Positions 44,360 to 52,508 of a stretch of DNA of 64,000 nucleotides are shown here, in pieces. The position numbers and the translations under genes are program-made. Positions within the stretch are counted from its first letter, which is position 1. Each line of letters starts with the position of its first letter. The DNA is from Methylobacterium persicinum (GTDB lineage Bacteria > Pseudomonadota > Alphaproteobacteria > Rhizobiales > Beijerinckiaceae). Below the pieces are notes generated by a model. The model searched no databases. It saw nothing but the letters and a program-made list of their open reading frames with translations, and had not been told where the DNA came from. The stretch is taken from contig NZ_BPQX01000023.1 of assembly GCF_022179525.1 (NCBI RefSeq), forward strand, positions 1 through 64,000, in the 5' to 3' direction.

Positions 44360-44461
44360 GGTCTTTCGGGATCGGGCGATGCCTGGCGTGACCGTGCTGC
44401 CATAGGCAACGTCCGCAGGAAGACCCTATATGGGGGATCTTCCGCGCGGGACGCAGCCGAC

Positions 44462-44731
44462 ATGCAGCCGGTGACGATCTATACGACATCCTGGTGCCCC
44501 TATTGCGCGGCGGCGAAAAGCCTGCTGTCGCAGAAGGGCGTCTCCTTCCAAGAGATCGACGTCGAGCGGGTGAGCGGCTCCCGGGCGACTATGGTCGAGC
44601 GGGCCGGCGGCCGTACCAGCGTTCCGCAGATCTTCATCGGAGACACCCATGTGGGTGGCTGCGACGATTTGTACGCCCTCGACAAGTCCGGAAAACTCGA
44701 TCCGCTTCTGAAGGCGTCCGCCGATGCCTGA
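44462..44731 (+). CDS. grxC: Glutaredoxin 3
   Basis: An 89-residue dithiol glutaredoxin that reduces protein disulfides with glutathione. The active site is SWCPYCAAAKSLL (Cys12, Cys15), with the TSVPQIFIGDTHVGGCDDLY segment for glutathione binding. It overlaps the next gene by 8 bases, so the two are translated together. Confidence 0.95.
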   Translation: MQPVTIYTTSWCPYCAAAKSLLSQKGVSFQEIDVERVSGSRATMVERAGGRTSVPQIFIGDTHVGGCDDLYALDKSGKLDPLLKASADA

Positions 44732-45563
44732 GCAATTCGTCGCCGCCTGCGTGCAGATGCGCTCCGGGCGAGACCCGGCCGTCAACCGAGACGCTGCGGT
44801 GGCGGGTGTCCGCGAGGCGGCGTCCCGGGGGGCGCACTACGTGCAAACCCCTGAGATGACCTCCCTGGTGGAACGCAGCCGGGAAAGGCTTTTCGCGGTC
44901 GTCACGGACGAGGCGTCCGATCCGACCCTCTCGGCCCTCCGCCAGACGGCGAGTGAGTTAGGGGTGTGGGTTCAGATCGGCTCCATCGCCGTCCGGAACA
45001 GCGACAAGATCGCCAACCGCGCCTACCTGATCGGTCCGGACGGTGGCGTAGTCGCCTCGTACGACAAGCTGCACCTGTTCGATGTGGACCTCCCGAGCGG
45101 CGAAAGCTGGCGGGAATCCTCGACCTACACAGGGGGCGGTTGTGCCGTGGTGGCCGAGACCGCCCTCGCCGCCGTCGGCTTGACGATCTGCTACGATGTT
45201 CGCTTCGCTGCGCTTTATCGGGCGCTGGCCGAGGCCGGGGCCGTGATGCTAACCGCCCCTGCCTGCTTTACACGGCAGACGGGTGAAGCCCACTGGAGCG
45301 TTCTCCAGAGGGCACGGGCCATCGAGACCGGCTCGTTCATGGTGTCGGCGGCCCAGGGTGGCGTGCACGAGGATGGCCGCGAAACCTACGGCCATTCCAT
45401 GATCGTCGATCCGTGGGGTCGAGTGCTGGCGGAGGCGGGTACCGAGCCGGGTGTGATCCTCGCGGAGATCGACCTTTCGCTGGTGGCGGATGCGCGGGCG
45501 CGTATCCCGGCCTTGCGCCATGCCCGCCCCTTCACCGTCGAGCGTGTTGGCGACCGCTCCTGA
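44724..45563 (+). CDS. Carbon-nitrogen hydrolase (Nit/omega-amidase family)
   Basis: A 279-residue nitrilase-superfamily amidase. The catalytic triad is visible: Glu44 in VQTPEM, Lys115 in YDKLHLFDVD and Cys156 in LTICYDVRF. The combination with ACFTRQTGEAHWSVLQRARA and SMIVDPWGRVLAEAG is typical of the Nit1/YbeM branch, which removes deaminated glutathione or acts as omega-amidase. Pairing with glutaredoxin in one operon supports a glutathione-repair role, as an inference. Confidence 0.9.
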   Translation: MPEQFVAACVQMRSGRDPAVNRDAAVAGVREAASRGAHYVQTPEMTSLVERSRERLFAVVTDEASDPTLSALRQTASELGVWVQIGSIAVRNSDKIANRAYLIGPDGGVVASYDKLHLFDVDLPSGESWRESSTYTGGGCAVVAETALAAVGLTICYDVRFAALYRALAEAGAVMLTAPACFTRQTGEAHWSVLQRARAIETGSFMVSAAQGGVHEDGRETYGHSMIVDPWGRVLAEAGTEPGVILAEIDLSLVADARARIPALRHARPFTVERVGDRS

Positions 45564-45581
45564 ACTCCATTCGATTGGGCA

Positions 45582-46037
45582 ATGATCCGGTACAATCTGG
45601 TTTGCGAAGCCGCTCACAGCTTCGAATGTTGGTTTCCCTCGTCGGAGTCCTACGACACGCAGATCGCCCGTGGCTTGGTGAGCTGCCCGACCTGCGGGAC
45701 CACGACCGTTTTTAAGGCGATGATGGCCCCCAGGGTGGCGCGGAAGGACAGGGTGCCGCCCCCGGCTACGTCCGGTCCTCTGCCCGAAAGACCCGTCACC
45801 CTGATCTCCGAGCCGGAGCGCACGTTGCGGGAGGCGATTAAGGCGCTCCATGCCCATGTGGCGGCCACATCGGAGCATGTCGGCGCCCGGTTCGCCGAAG
45901 AGGCACGGAAGATCCATTACGGCGAGGCGGAAGGCCGTTCGATTCACGGACAAGCGAGCCTCGACGAGGCCCGCGCCCTGTTCGATGAGGGCATCGAGGT
46001 CGCCCCCCTGCCGTTTCTACCGGACGACCGAAATTAG
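45582..46037 (+). CDS. DUF1178 family protein
   Basis: A 151-residue cytoplasmic protein with the N-terminal DUF1178 layout: IRYNLVCEAAHSFECWFPSS, then VSCPTCGTTTVFKAMMAPRV, forming a probable zinc ribbon. The C-terminal half (LREAIKALHAHVAATSEHVG, then ARFAEEARKIHYGEAEGRSI) is the conserved helical part. Function is unknown. It follows the nitrilase gene by 18 bases, as commonly seen for grxC-nit-DUF1178 clusters in alphaproteobacteria. Confidence 0.92.
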   Translation: MIRYNLVCEAAHSFECWFPSSESYDTQIARGLVSCPTCGTTTVFKAMMAPRVARKDRVPPPATSGPLPERPVTLISEPERTLREAIKALHAHVAATSEHVGARFAEEARKIHYGEAEGRSIHGQASLDEARALFDEGIEVAPLPFLPDDRN

Positions 46038-46126
46038 CCTGCGTCCTACGATCCTGTGATTTTAGGACCGGCGCCAGGGATGATTCCCTCAGACTCGAAT
46101 CGGCCGAATCCCTCCATCAGCCCATT

Positions 46127-46220
46127 CCGTCATTGCGAGCAGGGTGAAGCAATCCAGGGAGCCGCTTCGATCTGAAGTGTTTCGCCGCCCTGGAGTGCTT
46201 CGCTGCGCTCGCAAGGACGG
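46127..46220. repeat. Palindromic dispersed intergenic repeat
   Basis: Two arms, 46127-46159 (CCGTCATTGCGAGCAGGGTG...) and 46188-46220 (CCCTGGAGTGCTTCGCTGCG...GGACGG), are inverted copies with a few mismatches around a 28-base centre. One arm recurs at 20494-20526. It lies between the convergent DUF1178 and dsbB genes. Such elements are common interspersed sequences in Rhizobiales and may act as bidirectional terminators. Confidence 0.8.
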
Positions 46221-46261
46221 CGAGAGTTTTCTTGTCGGATCGGATCTCGACGGACCTCGCT

Positions 46262-46756
46262 TTAACGCCGCAACGCAACAGTTCCGGCGAGGGAGGCGAG
46301 GGCAAACGAAATTACGGCGCTCCACCCGGCAAGGGACACACCGACCACGCGAAAGGCCGCCACGGAGCAGTCGACGACGTGAGCGGACTTGAGCGCGTTC
46401 ATGAAGTCCCCCACCGCCGCAGGGTTGGCGCCGGTGCCGCCCCCGCAATCCGTCGGTCCCGGCCAGAAGCCCCATTCGGCGCCCGCATGGTAGACGCCGA
46501 CCCCCGCGCCATAGAGCAGGCCGATGGCGGCGAGGCCAAGGGCGAGGCGGGCGATCCGCTCGGGGGCGAACAGCGCCATCAGCCCAAGGGGGATCGCCGC
46601 ATAGTAGGGAAGCCGCTCGATCAGGCACAGTTTGCACGGCACGTAGCCGTAGACGTACTGGAGCACGAGGGCCGCACCGACCGTGAGGGCGGCGACGATG
46701 GCGACCCAGAGGGCGGCGGTCTTGATGCGGAGGGCGGCCTTCGTATCCAGCGTCAC
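46262..46756 (-). CDS. dsbB: Disulfide bond formation protein DsbB
   Basis: A 164-residue inner-membrane protein that reoxidises DsbA using quinone. Four helices are visible. The two periplasmic cysteine pairs are Cys41/Cys44 (YVPCKLCLIERLPYY) and Cys104/Cys130 (PTDCGGG and HVVDCSVAAF). GTG 46756 overlaps the stop of the upstream VTT gene (GTGA). The open frame beyond this start lies inside that gene. Confidence 0.93.
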   Translation of the reverse strand: MTLDTKAALRIKTAALWVAIVAALTVGAALVLQYVYGYVPCKLCLIERLPYYAAIPLGLMALFAPERIARLALGLAAIGLLYGAGVGVYHAGAEWGFWPGPTDCGGGTGANPAAVGDFMNALKSAHVVDCSVAAFRVVGVSLAGWSAVISFALASLAGTVALRR

Positions 46757-47334
46757 AGGATCACCTTGAACAGGATGAAGCCGAGGATGATCACCGCCAC
46801 GGAGATGGCGGCGACAACGTTGAGATGCCTGTCGAGAACACCCCGGATCTGCACGCCGTAGCGGCCGAGCAGGGCAGCGAGAATGAAGAAGCGCGCGCCG
46901 CGGGTGATGATCGACAGCACCGTGAACCAGAACAGGCTGTAATGGGCAAAGCCGGAGGTAATGGTCACCAGCTTGTACGGAATCGGCGTCAGGCCTTTCA
47001 ACAAGATGACCCAGTGACCGTATTCCGCGTAACTGTGCTGGAACGCCTCTGCTGAATTCTGCAAGCCATAGAGCTTGATCAAGGTTTGCCCGATGGAGTC
47101 GAACAGCAGGGCGCCAATGGCGTAGCCCACGAGCCCGCCGATCACCGAGCACGTCGTCGCCACGGCAGCATAGAGCCAGACCTTGTCCGGTCGGCTAACG
47201 GCCATGGGCACCATCATGGCGTCCGGCGGCAGGGGAAAGAACGAACTTTCCGCGAAAGCCACCGCCCCGAGGGCGTAAGGCGCGGAGGGCCGGTCGCTCA
47301 GGGCCAGGATCCAGGCGTAGAGCCGGCGGAGCAT
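46753..47334 (-). CDS. YqaA/DedA-like VTT-domain membrane protein
   Basis: A 193-residue inner-membrane protein of the VTT (SNARE-associated) family. Characteristic stretches are AVAFAESSFFPLPPDAMMVP, the Gly-rich helix SVIGGLVGYAIGALL and VILLKGLTPIPYKLVTITSG followed by FFILAALLGRYG. Family members are thought to act as lipid scramblases/flippases or in membrane homeostasis. ATG 47334 is preferred to the TTG one codon before. Coupled translation with dsbB is likely. Confidence 0.9.
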   Translation of the reverse strand: MLRRLYAWILALSDRPSAPYALGAVAFAESSFFPLPPDAMMVPMAVSRPDKVWLYAAVATTCSVIGGLVGYAIGALLFDSIGQTLIKLYGLQNSAEAFQHSYAEYGHWVILLKGLTPIPYKLVTITSGFAHYSLFWFTVLSIITRGARFFILAALLGRYGVQIRGVLDRHLNVVAAISVAVIILGFILFKVIL

Positions 47335-47463
47335 CAAATCTTCCGGGGAGGAGGGGAGGGAGGTGGCGCCCCTTCAAGCACAGGCCACCGCCCAAGGCCA
47401 GAGAGGGGCTCCTTCAGAAAAGTCTTGGCCCGGCAGGCCTACCTGTGCCATGAGCCCCGGCGC

Positions 47464-47548
47464 GCGGGTATGGCGGAACTGGTAGACGCGGGCGACTCAA
47501 AATCGCCAGCCGCAAGGCGTGGGGGTTCGATTCCCTCTACCCGCACCA
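47464..47548 (+). tRNA. tRNA-Leu (anticodon CAA)
   Basis: An 85-base class II tRNA with encoded CCA. Acceptor arms GCGGGTA and TACCCGC pair fully with discriminator A. Anticodon stem GGCGA/TCGCC encloses CTCAAAA, giving anticodon CAA, which reads UUG. The variable arm (GCC-GCAA-GGC) and T-loop GGTTCGATTCC fit leucine tRNA. Confidence 0.97.
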
Positions 47549-47678
47549 TCCTCAGATGGAATGACTGGCCTCGCGGCGCGTGGGGCGCACTCACGCAGAT
47601 CCGGCTATCCAGACGCAGATCACACTGGATCGGTTCAGGGGTTCGCGGCGATAGCGCATCGCGACGTCGAGCCGATCG

Positions 47679-48221
47679 TCAGCCGCGATCCTCTGTGATG
47701 TCGCGGAACTCCATCTGAACGTTGCTGTAAAGACGCTTCAGCCACATCTGCGCTTCGGCCAGCTTGGCCCGGCTCAGCTCGGTTTCTTGTTCCGCCCGGC
47801 GTGCCCGGGCATCGGCCATCTTCGCCGCCAGTTCCGCGCGTTCCGCCCGGAGATGCGCGTCCCGCGCCGTAGATTCCGCGAGCCGCAAGCGGCGTTCGGT
47901 CTCTTCCAGGCGATGCCGGGTCGCGTCGATCATCGCCTGCGAATGCTGGACGACGTCCTGCGTGAAACGCCGTGCCTGACGGATCCGGGCGCCGACGTCG
48001 CGGATCAGCTCGATCGCCGCCGGCCAGTTGGGCGGATTGCTATCGGGGCCCGAAGCGGGGCAATCCGGAAACAGCTGCACGACGCCGGGCCGTTCGCCGG
48101 CACTTTTCACAGGGGTGAGAAGCTGGCGCAAGGTCGGGCGCATGGCGTCGTCGGAGACGGGCTGGACGGCCCCCTTCTGGCCCCCTTCGGCAACCGGACG
48201 CCCCTGTGCGCTTAGCGGCAT
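47679..48221 (-). CDS. Coiled-coil protein A of a four-member paralogous family
   Basis: A 180-residue protein without recognised function. After about 60 variable residues comes the motif NWPAAIELIRDVGARIRQ (Trp66), then an Ala/Arg/Glu-rich coiled coil (about 90-155), then a terminal motif AEAQMWLKRLYSNVQMEF (Trp160). Both motifs recur in the proteins at 48221-48724, 51857-52336 and 52509-52979. The ATG shares one base with the stop of the preceding paralog (TGATG), so the two are translated together. Probably cytoplasmic; no signal or membrane helix. Likely a scaffold or filament partner, by inference. Confidence 0.8.
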   Translation of the reverse strand: MPLSAQGRPVAEGGQKGAVQPVSDDAMRPTLRQLLTPVKSAGERPGVVQLFPDCPASGPDSNPPNWPAAIELIRDVGARIRQARRFTQDVVQHSQAMIDATRHRLEETERRLRLAESTARDAHLRAERAELAAKMADARARRAEQETELSRAKLAEAQMWLKRLYSNVQMEFRDITEDRG

Positions 48222-48724
48222 CAGCCTTGAACCTCGTCCGGAATCGAGAACTCATCCACGATCGTGTCGTGAACTTGCCGCAGCCATGCCTCGCAGGCGC
48301 GGGCTCGATCCTCGGCGATCCTGGCCCGCTCTTCAAGGGACCGGATCCGCTCCGCGGCGGCAGCTTCTGCCTGCGAGGCCTTCGCCTCGGCGGCACGGAC
48401 CCGCTCTTCTGCGACGCCCATATCGGCACGGAATCGTTCGACCATCTTATCGAACTCGAGTTCGCGTTCGCGCGCCTGCGCTTCCACTTCCCGCACCCGG
48501 CTTGCGCTCAATCGAATTCTGTCGATCAGCATCGACCAATCGGAACCGGGCTCGCGCATCGTCGTCCTCGGCGAATCGTCGTCGATCGAAGATCCAAAGG
48601 CCTTGAGGATCGTCGCAATGCTGGCCGCCGGACGAGTCGCTAGAGGCGTAATCGTAGTATCGGCGTCAGAATACTTATTCCGCTCCTGTCGCAGCGCCAT
48701 CTCGGAATTGATATGGGGAAGCAT
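48221..48724 (-). CDS. Coiled-coil protein B of a four-member paralogous family
   Basis: A 167-residue protein, unrecognised. The first 55 residues are polar and variable; the motif DWSMLIDRIRLSASRVREVE (Trp63) is followed by a heptad-rich coiled coil (about 85-140) and the ending RACEAWLRQVHDTIVDEF (Trp147). The HDTI ending is shared exactly with the paralog at 51857-52336 (LHDTI). Trp63 and Trp147 are 84 residues apart, exactly as in the paralog at 52509-52979. It precedes protein A in a two-gene unit. Confidence 0.8.
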   Translation of the reverse strand: MLPHINSEMALRQERNKYSDADTTITPLATRPAASIATILKAFGSSIDDDSPRTTMREPGSDWSMLIDRIRLSASRVREVEAQARERELEFDKMVERFRADMGVAEERVRAAEAKASQAEAAAAERIRSLEERARIAEDRARACEAWLRQVHDTIVDEFSIPDEVQG

Positions 48725-48752
48725 GACTGGCGGGCCTGTAAGAACGCACTGC

Positions 48753-48956
48753 TCAACCCTGAGCCGTGTCCTTAATTTTGTCTAAAGCGTCGGCTGACTC
48801 AAGTCCCAAAAGGATTGCTGCGCGGCGTTTTCCCGAATTTCGCCGGGCTGTGCCCTTGACATTCGTCGAGACAGTTAATGGCTGCGCAGTCGAACCCATT
48901 TTATAAAAGACCACGCCGTTGCGCGAGTGGAACATCAAAGGATCGATTTCAGTCAT
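48753..48956 (-). CDS. Small hypothetical protein upstream of coiled-coil pair (weak)
   Basis: A 67-residue frame beginning MTEIDPLMFHSRNGVVFYKM and ending in a basic then mixed tail. It ends 28 bases before the paralog B start and reads the same way. The local DNA is less GC-rich than its neighbours, so an open frame of this size by chance is less expected. No domain recognised; it may be the first gene of the minus-strand unit or a leader. Confidence 0.4.
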   Translation of the reverse strand: MTEIDPLMFHSRNGVVFYKMGSTAQPLTVSTNVKGTARRNSGKRRAAILLGLESADALDKIKDTAQG

Positions 48957-49144
48957 CCGTCATCGCCATGGTGTTCTTGATGCAGATGTGGAAACGGGCC
49001 GGCGACGACCTACCCCGTAATGGTGAAAGGTGTCATTCACCCTGATAGGGCTGCGGTCGGTCGGCCGTCTCGCCTGCCCGGCTAACGGTCACCGCGCGGG
49101 GAGGGACGGCGATTGCTGCGAGGGTCATCGCGGGTTCGGCAGGG

Positions 49145-49795
49145 ATGAACACCTATGCAATCGGAGATATTCACGGTTGCTACGATGGTCTCCGGCTTCT
49201 TCTGGAGCGGATCGCGGGGCATGCCGCAGGCGAACCGCACCGGGTCGTGCTGTTGGGCGATTACGTCAATATCGGCCCGGATACGGGCAAAGTCCTCGAT
49301 CTGCTGATCGCCAACCTCTCGATCACCGTTCTGCGGGGCGATCATGAAATGATGTTGCTGGCAGCCGCCCGCGGCGATGCCCGCTCCAATTGGAATTTCG
49401 ACTATCACGGGGGTGGCGAAACCCTGCGAAGTCTTGGTGTGACCAAGGCTTCAGCGATCCCTGAGCGCTATACCGCGTTCCTGCGCCGGAACCTCGTGCG
49501 GTACGTCGAAGACGATCAGCGGGTGTTCGTCCACGCCTCGATCGACGCCACCATCGCCGAGATGGCCGACCAGGACGACACGACCCTCCTGTTCGCCAGG
49601 ACGCCGTTGTCGCCTGCGCCCGGCCTCTTCTTCCGGTACCTCGTGCACGGGCATTTCCCGCAGGCCGACGGACTGCCCGAGATCCTGTCGCACCGCTGCA
49701 ACCTCGACACGGCCGGTTGCGTAACCGGCGTGTTCACTTGCGGCATATTCGACGACAGCCAGCCCGATCCGATCGACATCATTCAGGTCCGTTAG
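49145..49795 (+). CDS. PPP-family metallophosphoesterase with altered active-site motifs
   Basis: A 216-residue protein related to small bacterial Ser/Thr or ApaH-like phosphatases. The first metal motif is intact (AIGDIHGCYDG; Asp8, His10), as is Asp39 in GDYVN. Two motifs differ from consensus: GDxVDRG is GDYVNIG (Asn42-Ile43 in place of Asp-Arg), and GNHE is GDHE (Asp66 replaces the metal-ligand Asn). His130 (VHAS) and HGH (168-170) remain. Activity may be changed or metal preference shifted. It lies between the minus-strand coiled-coil pair and the plus-strand filament-like gene; a regulatory role there is inference. Confidence 0.82.
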   Translation: MNTYAIGDIHGCYDGLRLLLERIAGHAAGEPHRVVLLGDYVNIGPDTGKVLDLLIANLSITVLRGDHEMMLLAAARGDARSNWNFDYHGGGETLRSLGVTKASAIPERYTAFLRRNLVRYVEDDQRVFVHASIDATIAEMADQDDTTLLFARTPLSPAPGLFFRYLVHGHFPQADGLPEILSHRCNLDTAGCVTGVFTCGIFDDSQPDPIDIIQVR

Positions 49796-49822
49796 GGCGG
49801 GTTAAGAAAAGGTCCGGCACAG

Positions 49823-49838
49823 GTTGCAATTATGCAAC
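49823..49838. promoter_or_regulatory. Operator-like palindrome in gap before filament-like gene
   Basis: GTTGCA-ATTA-TGCAAC is a perfect 16-base dyad in the A/T-richer gap (49796-50085) between the phosphatase gene and the long coiled-coil gene, 28 bases after the phosphatase stop. It might bind a regulator or form a small hairpin. The rest of the gap shows no gene. Confidence 0.4.
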
Positions 49839-50085
49839 AAGCAGAAAAAGCTTGGCCACGCACTGTTTTCGGCATTCGTCAGTTGCGACGGAGACTGAAA
49901 TTTGCTTGAGAAAGCGCGAGTTCCACCATCGCCAGCTTGCTCGATGAGCCCGAACGAGGATCGCTCCGCCCCGCTCGACAACGTCGGTGGATGTTCTGGA
50001 TGTCCGGACGCGACCGGGGCGGTCTGGTCTTGCTGCCGGTAAGTCAATAGGGTCTGACGAGCGCTATCAGCGAGGAGTGGGCCAC

Positions 50086-51846
50086 ATGGCGGCTGAGCGC
50101 CAGGGAGATCGGGCAATGGCTTGGATGCCGATCAAGCGCCTGCTCGGGCAGGGAGCGGGATCGTCGGAATCGTCTCGGGATGCGGGAGCGCCTCGATCCG
50201 ATTGGCTGTCCGATATCGATCAGAATGTGGTCCTACCGCCGGAAAGTTCGCAGCGCGCGTCGACAGCCCCTGCACCGCGTCCGCCCCTGCAGCAGCGCCG
50301 CCCGCAGGCCCAATATGCGCAGGATCAGGCGTCCGGGCCGGCCCAGGAGGCTGATCGCGATCAGGCCGAGGTTCGGAAGGCCGCCCATACCCAGGCCCGC
50401 CAGGACAGTGTCGAGGCGGCCCAGCACCCCTACAGCGCCTTCGACGCGATCGGGCAGCGCAACGAACTGGTGCGCGTGCGCATCAGCCAGATGATGGAGC
50501 GCCTGGACGACCTGAAATCCCTCCAGGCGGATTTCTCGCAGATCCTCGAACCCCTGGCGGTGGTGGCCGACGAACTGCCCCAAGCCAAGATTCGCATCGC
50601 CGAGCTTGAGGTTCTTCTGGCGCGCGAGCAGGAGCACATCCGGAGCGTGCGCCGGGAACTCGGCGAGGTGAACAGCCGCGCCGCCACCAGCGCCAACGAG
50701 TTGGCCGCCGCCTCCACGGAGTTGCAGCGCCTTGAAGGGCAGCTGCGCGAGCGTGAAGCCGAGGCCGAGGAGCTTCGCGTCCGGGTCCGGGACCGGACCG
50801 TGGCAGTCGAGAACATGGAGCGCCAGCTCTTCGCCGAGACGGAGCAGGTGCGGGCCCTCACCGGCGAGAACAAGTCCCTTCGCCTCGAAGCCCAGGCCGC
50901 CGACCAGGCGATGACCCGGGCCGAGCGGGAATTGAACGACCTCGGCGAGCGGCTGAGCCTAAGTGAGCAGGATGCCCGCCGGCTTCAGGCACTGGCCAGC
51001 GAGCAGGCGGTCCGCCTCTCGGAGGCCGAAGCCCGGGTCGTCGAGTTGACGCAGCAGGTCGAGCTTCTGCGTCAGCGCAACCGGGATCTCGAGGCACAGC
51101 TTGCCGCCGAGACGTCTGCCCGGGAACGGGGCGAGGGTCAGTTCGAGACCGAGATGGCGACGATCCGGGCGGACCGGGCCAACCTCGCCATGAAGCTCGA
51201 CGCGGCCCTGGGCCGGTCCGGCACCCTGGAGCAGTTGCTCGGCCAGGTCCGCAGCCAGCTCCGGGAGCGGGAGGAGGCGGCCCGCACCGCCGACAGGGCG
51301 CTGAAGGAATTCCAGATCGAGCGGACGACCCTCGATCGGCGTCTGGAGGGTCTGCAGGGCGAACTGCAGCGCCAGACTGAGCGCGTCTCCGAACTGCAGC
51401 GCCTCCGTGGGGATGCGGACAGCCGAGCGGACATGCTGACCAAGGCCCTGGCGGCGAAGGAAGCCGCGATGGATCAGGCCCAGACCCGGGTCGCCACCCT
51501 GGCAGACCGTATGGAGCAACTCGGGCGCCGTCATGAGGCCGAGAAGGGCGAGCTCCAGGCCGCGAACCGCCGTCTCGTGGAGGAGTTGCAGAACGAGCGC
51601 TCCGAACGGGCCCTGGCGCAGGGCGCCCTCGACATCGCGCGGGAAACCCGCTCCTCGCTCCAGAAACAGCACGAAGCGCTCAAGCGCGCGGTCCGCAACC
51701 TGCACGGGGTCGATCCGGCCGCCCTCCTGGGGATTGCATCCCCCGAGGCGAAGGCCGAGCGTGCTGAGGAAAGCAACGTCACGCCGTTCGTTCCGCCGGA
51801 GCGGGACGGTCGAGAGGGACGGTCGAGTGCCGACGCGAACACATGA
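50086..51846 (+). CDS. Long filament-like coiled-coil protein (crescentin/SMC-like architecture)
   Basis: A 586-residue protein. Residues 1-110 are polar and Pro/Gln-rich after a short WMPIKRLLGQ segment. A well-ordered motif, YSAFDAIGQRNELVRVRISQ (about 116-135), leads into continuous heptad coiled coil to about residue 550, and then a short disordered tail (VTPFVPPERDG). There is no ATPase head, signal or membrane helix. This one-rod plan resembles the bacterial intermediate-filament-like protein crescentin; that relationship is a hypothesis. ATG 50086 has GAGGAG about nine bases upstream; the frame extends to 49987 without a good start. The next paralog gene follows after 10 bases. Confidence 0.85.
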   Translation: MAAERQGDRAMAWMPIKRLLGQGAGSSESSRDAGAPRSDWLSDIDQNVVLPPESSQRASTAPAPRPPLQQRRPQAQYAQDQASGPAQEADRDQAEVRKAAHTQARQDSVEAAQHPYSAFDAIGQRNELVRVRISQMMERLDDLKSLQADFSQILEPLAVVADELPQAKIRIAELEVLLAREQEHIRSVRRELGEVNSRAATSANELAAASTELQRLEGQLREREAEAEELRVRVRDRTVAVENMERQLFAETEQVRALTGENKSLRLEAQAADQAMTRAERELNDLGERLSLSEQDARRLQALASEQAVRLSEAEARVVELTQQVELLRQRNRDLEAQLAAETSARERGEGQFETEMATIRADRANLAMKLDAALGRSGTLEQLLGQVRSQLREREEAARTADRALKEFQIERTTLDRRLEGLQGELQRQTERVSELQRLRGDADSRADMLTKALAAKEAAMDQAQTRVATLADRMEQLGRRHEAEKGELQAANRRLVEELQNERSERALAQGALDIARETRSSLQKQHEALKRAVRNLHGVDPAALLGIASPEAKAERAEESNVTPFVPPERDGREGRSSADANT

Positions 51847-51856
51847 ATAGGTCACC

Positions 51857-52336
51857 ATGATGGAACCAGTCCGCATGCCCGCCGAGGACGAGACCGAGTC
51901 TGCGGCCTACGCCGCCCTCAAGGCCCACGCCCCGGTGGGGGCAGAGGGCATCCCGCATTTCGAGCCGGTCCCGGTGAACGGCACCGTCTCGTTCTTTCCC
52001 GCTCAGCCCCCTATCCAGGAGGGCGGACCGGTTCGGGACTTCAAGTCGGCCATCGACCTCATCAAGGAGGCGAGCGAGGCCATTCGGTTCTCGGAAGAGC
52101 GGGCCGGCGAACTGGAGCAGCAGCTCCATCAGGTCAGTCACCGTTCGGCGGAGCAGGTGAAGGCCCTGGAGCTTCAGGTCGCCACGCTCGAGCGGAGGCT
52201 GATCAAGGCCGAAGAGCGCGCCCGCGCTGCCGAAGTGCGCGCGAACGACGCCGAAACGTGGCTGTCCCGGCTTCACGACACGATCATCACCAGCTTCCGC
52301 CGGCCGCAACATCCCGGGGAAGGCGAACTGAACTAA
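51857..52336 (+). CDS. Coiled-coil protein C of a four-member paralogous family
   Basis: A 159-residue protein, unrecognised. After about 58 residues comes DFKSAIDLIKEASEAIRFSE, where Phe62 stands where the paralogs have Trp. A coiled coil (about 78-130) follows, then the shared ending RANDAETWLSRLHDTIITSF (Trp135) and a short polar tail. The aromatic-to-Trp distance is 73, eleven less than in B and D, equal to one hendecad turn. It starts 10 bases after the long coiled-coil gene and must be cotranscribed with it. ATG is doubled (51857 and 51860). Confidence 0.82.
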   Translation: MMEPVRMPAEDETESAAYAALKAHAPVGAEGIPHFEPVPVNGTVSFFPAQPPIQEGGPVRDFKSAIDLIKEASEAIRFSEERAGELEQQLHQVSHRSAEQVKALELQVATLERRLIKAEERARAAEVRANDAETWLSRLHDTIITSFRRPQHPGEGELN

Positions 52337-52508
52337 GTGGCGCCCCTTCGGATGGGAATGGTACCGCCGCGCGCATCGCCGTAAGGGAACGGATGGTGCG
52401 GGCTGCGGTCCGGATCGGCACGGCCATCGGGCGAGTTCAGTGCGATCCATGCTCCGAGGGGGGCGGCCGTAATTCGATCGACGGTGCGATCCTGAGCGGA
52501 GCGGGACG

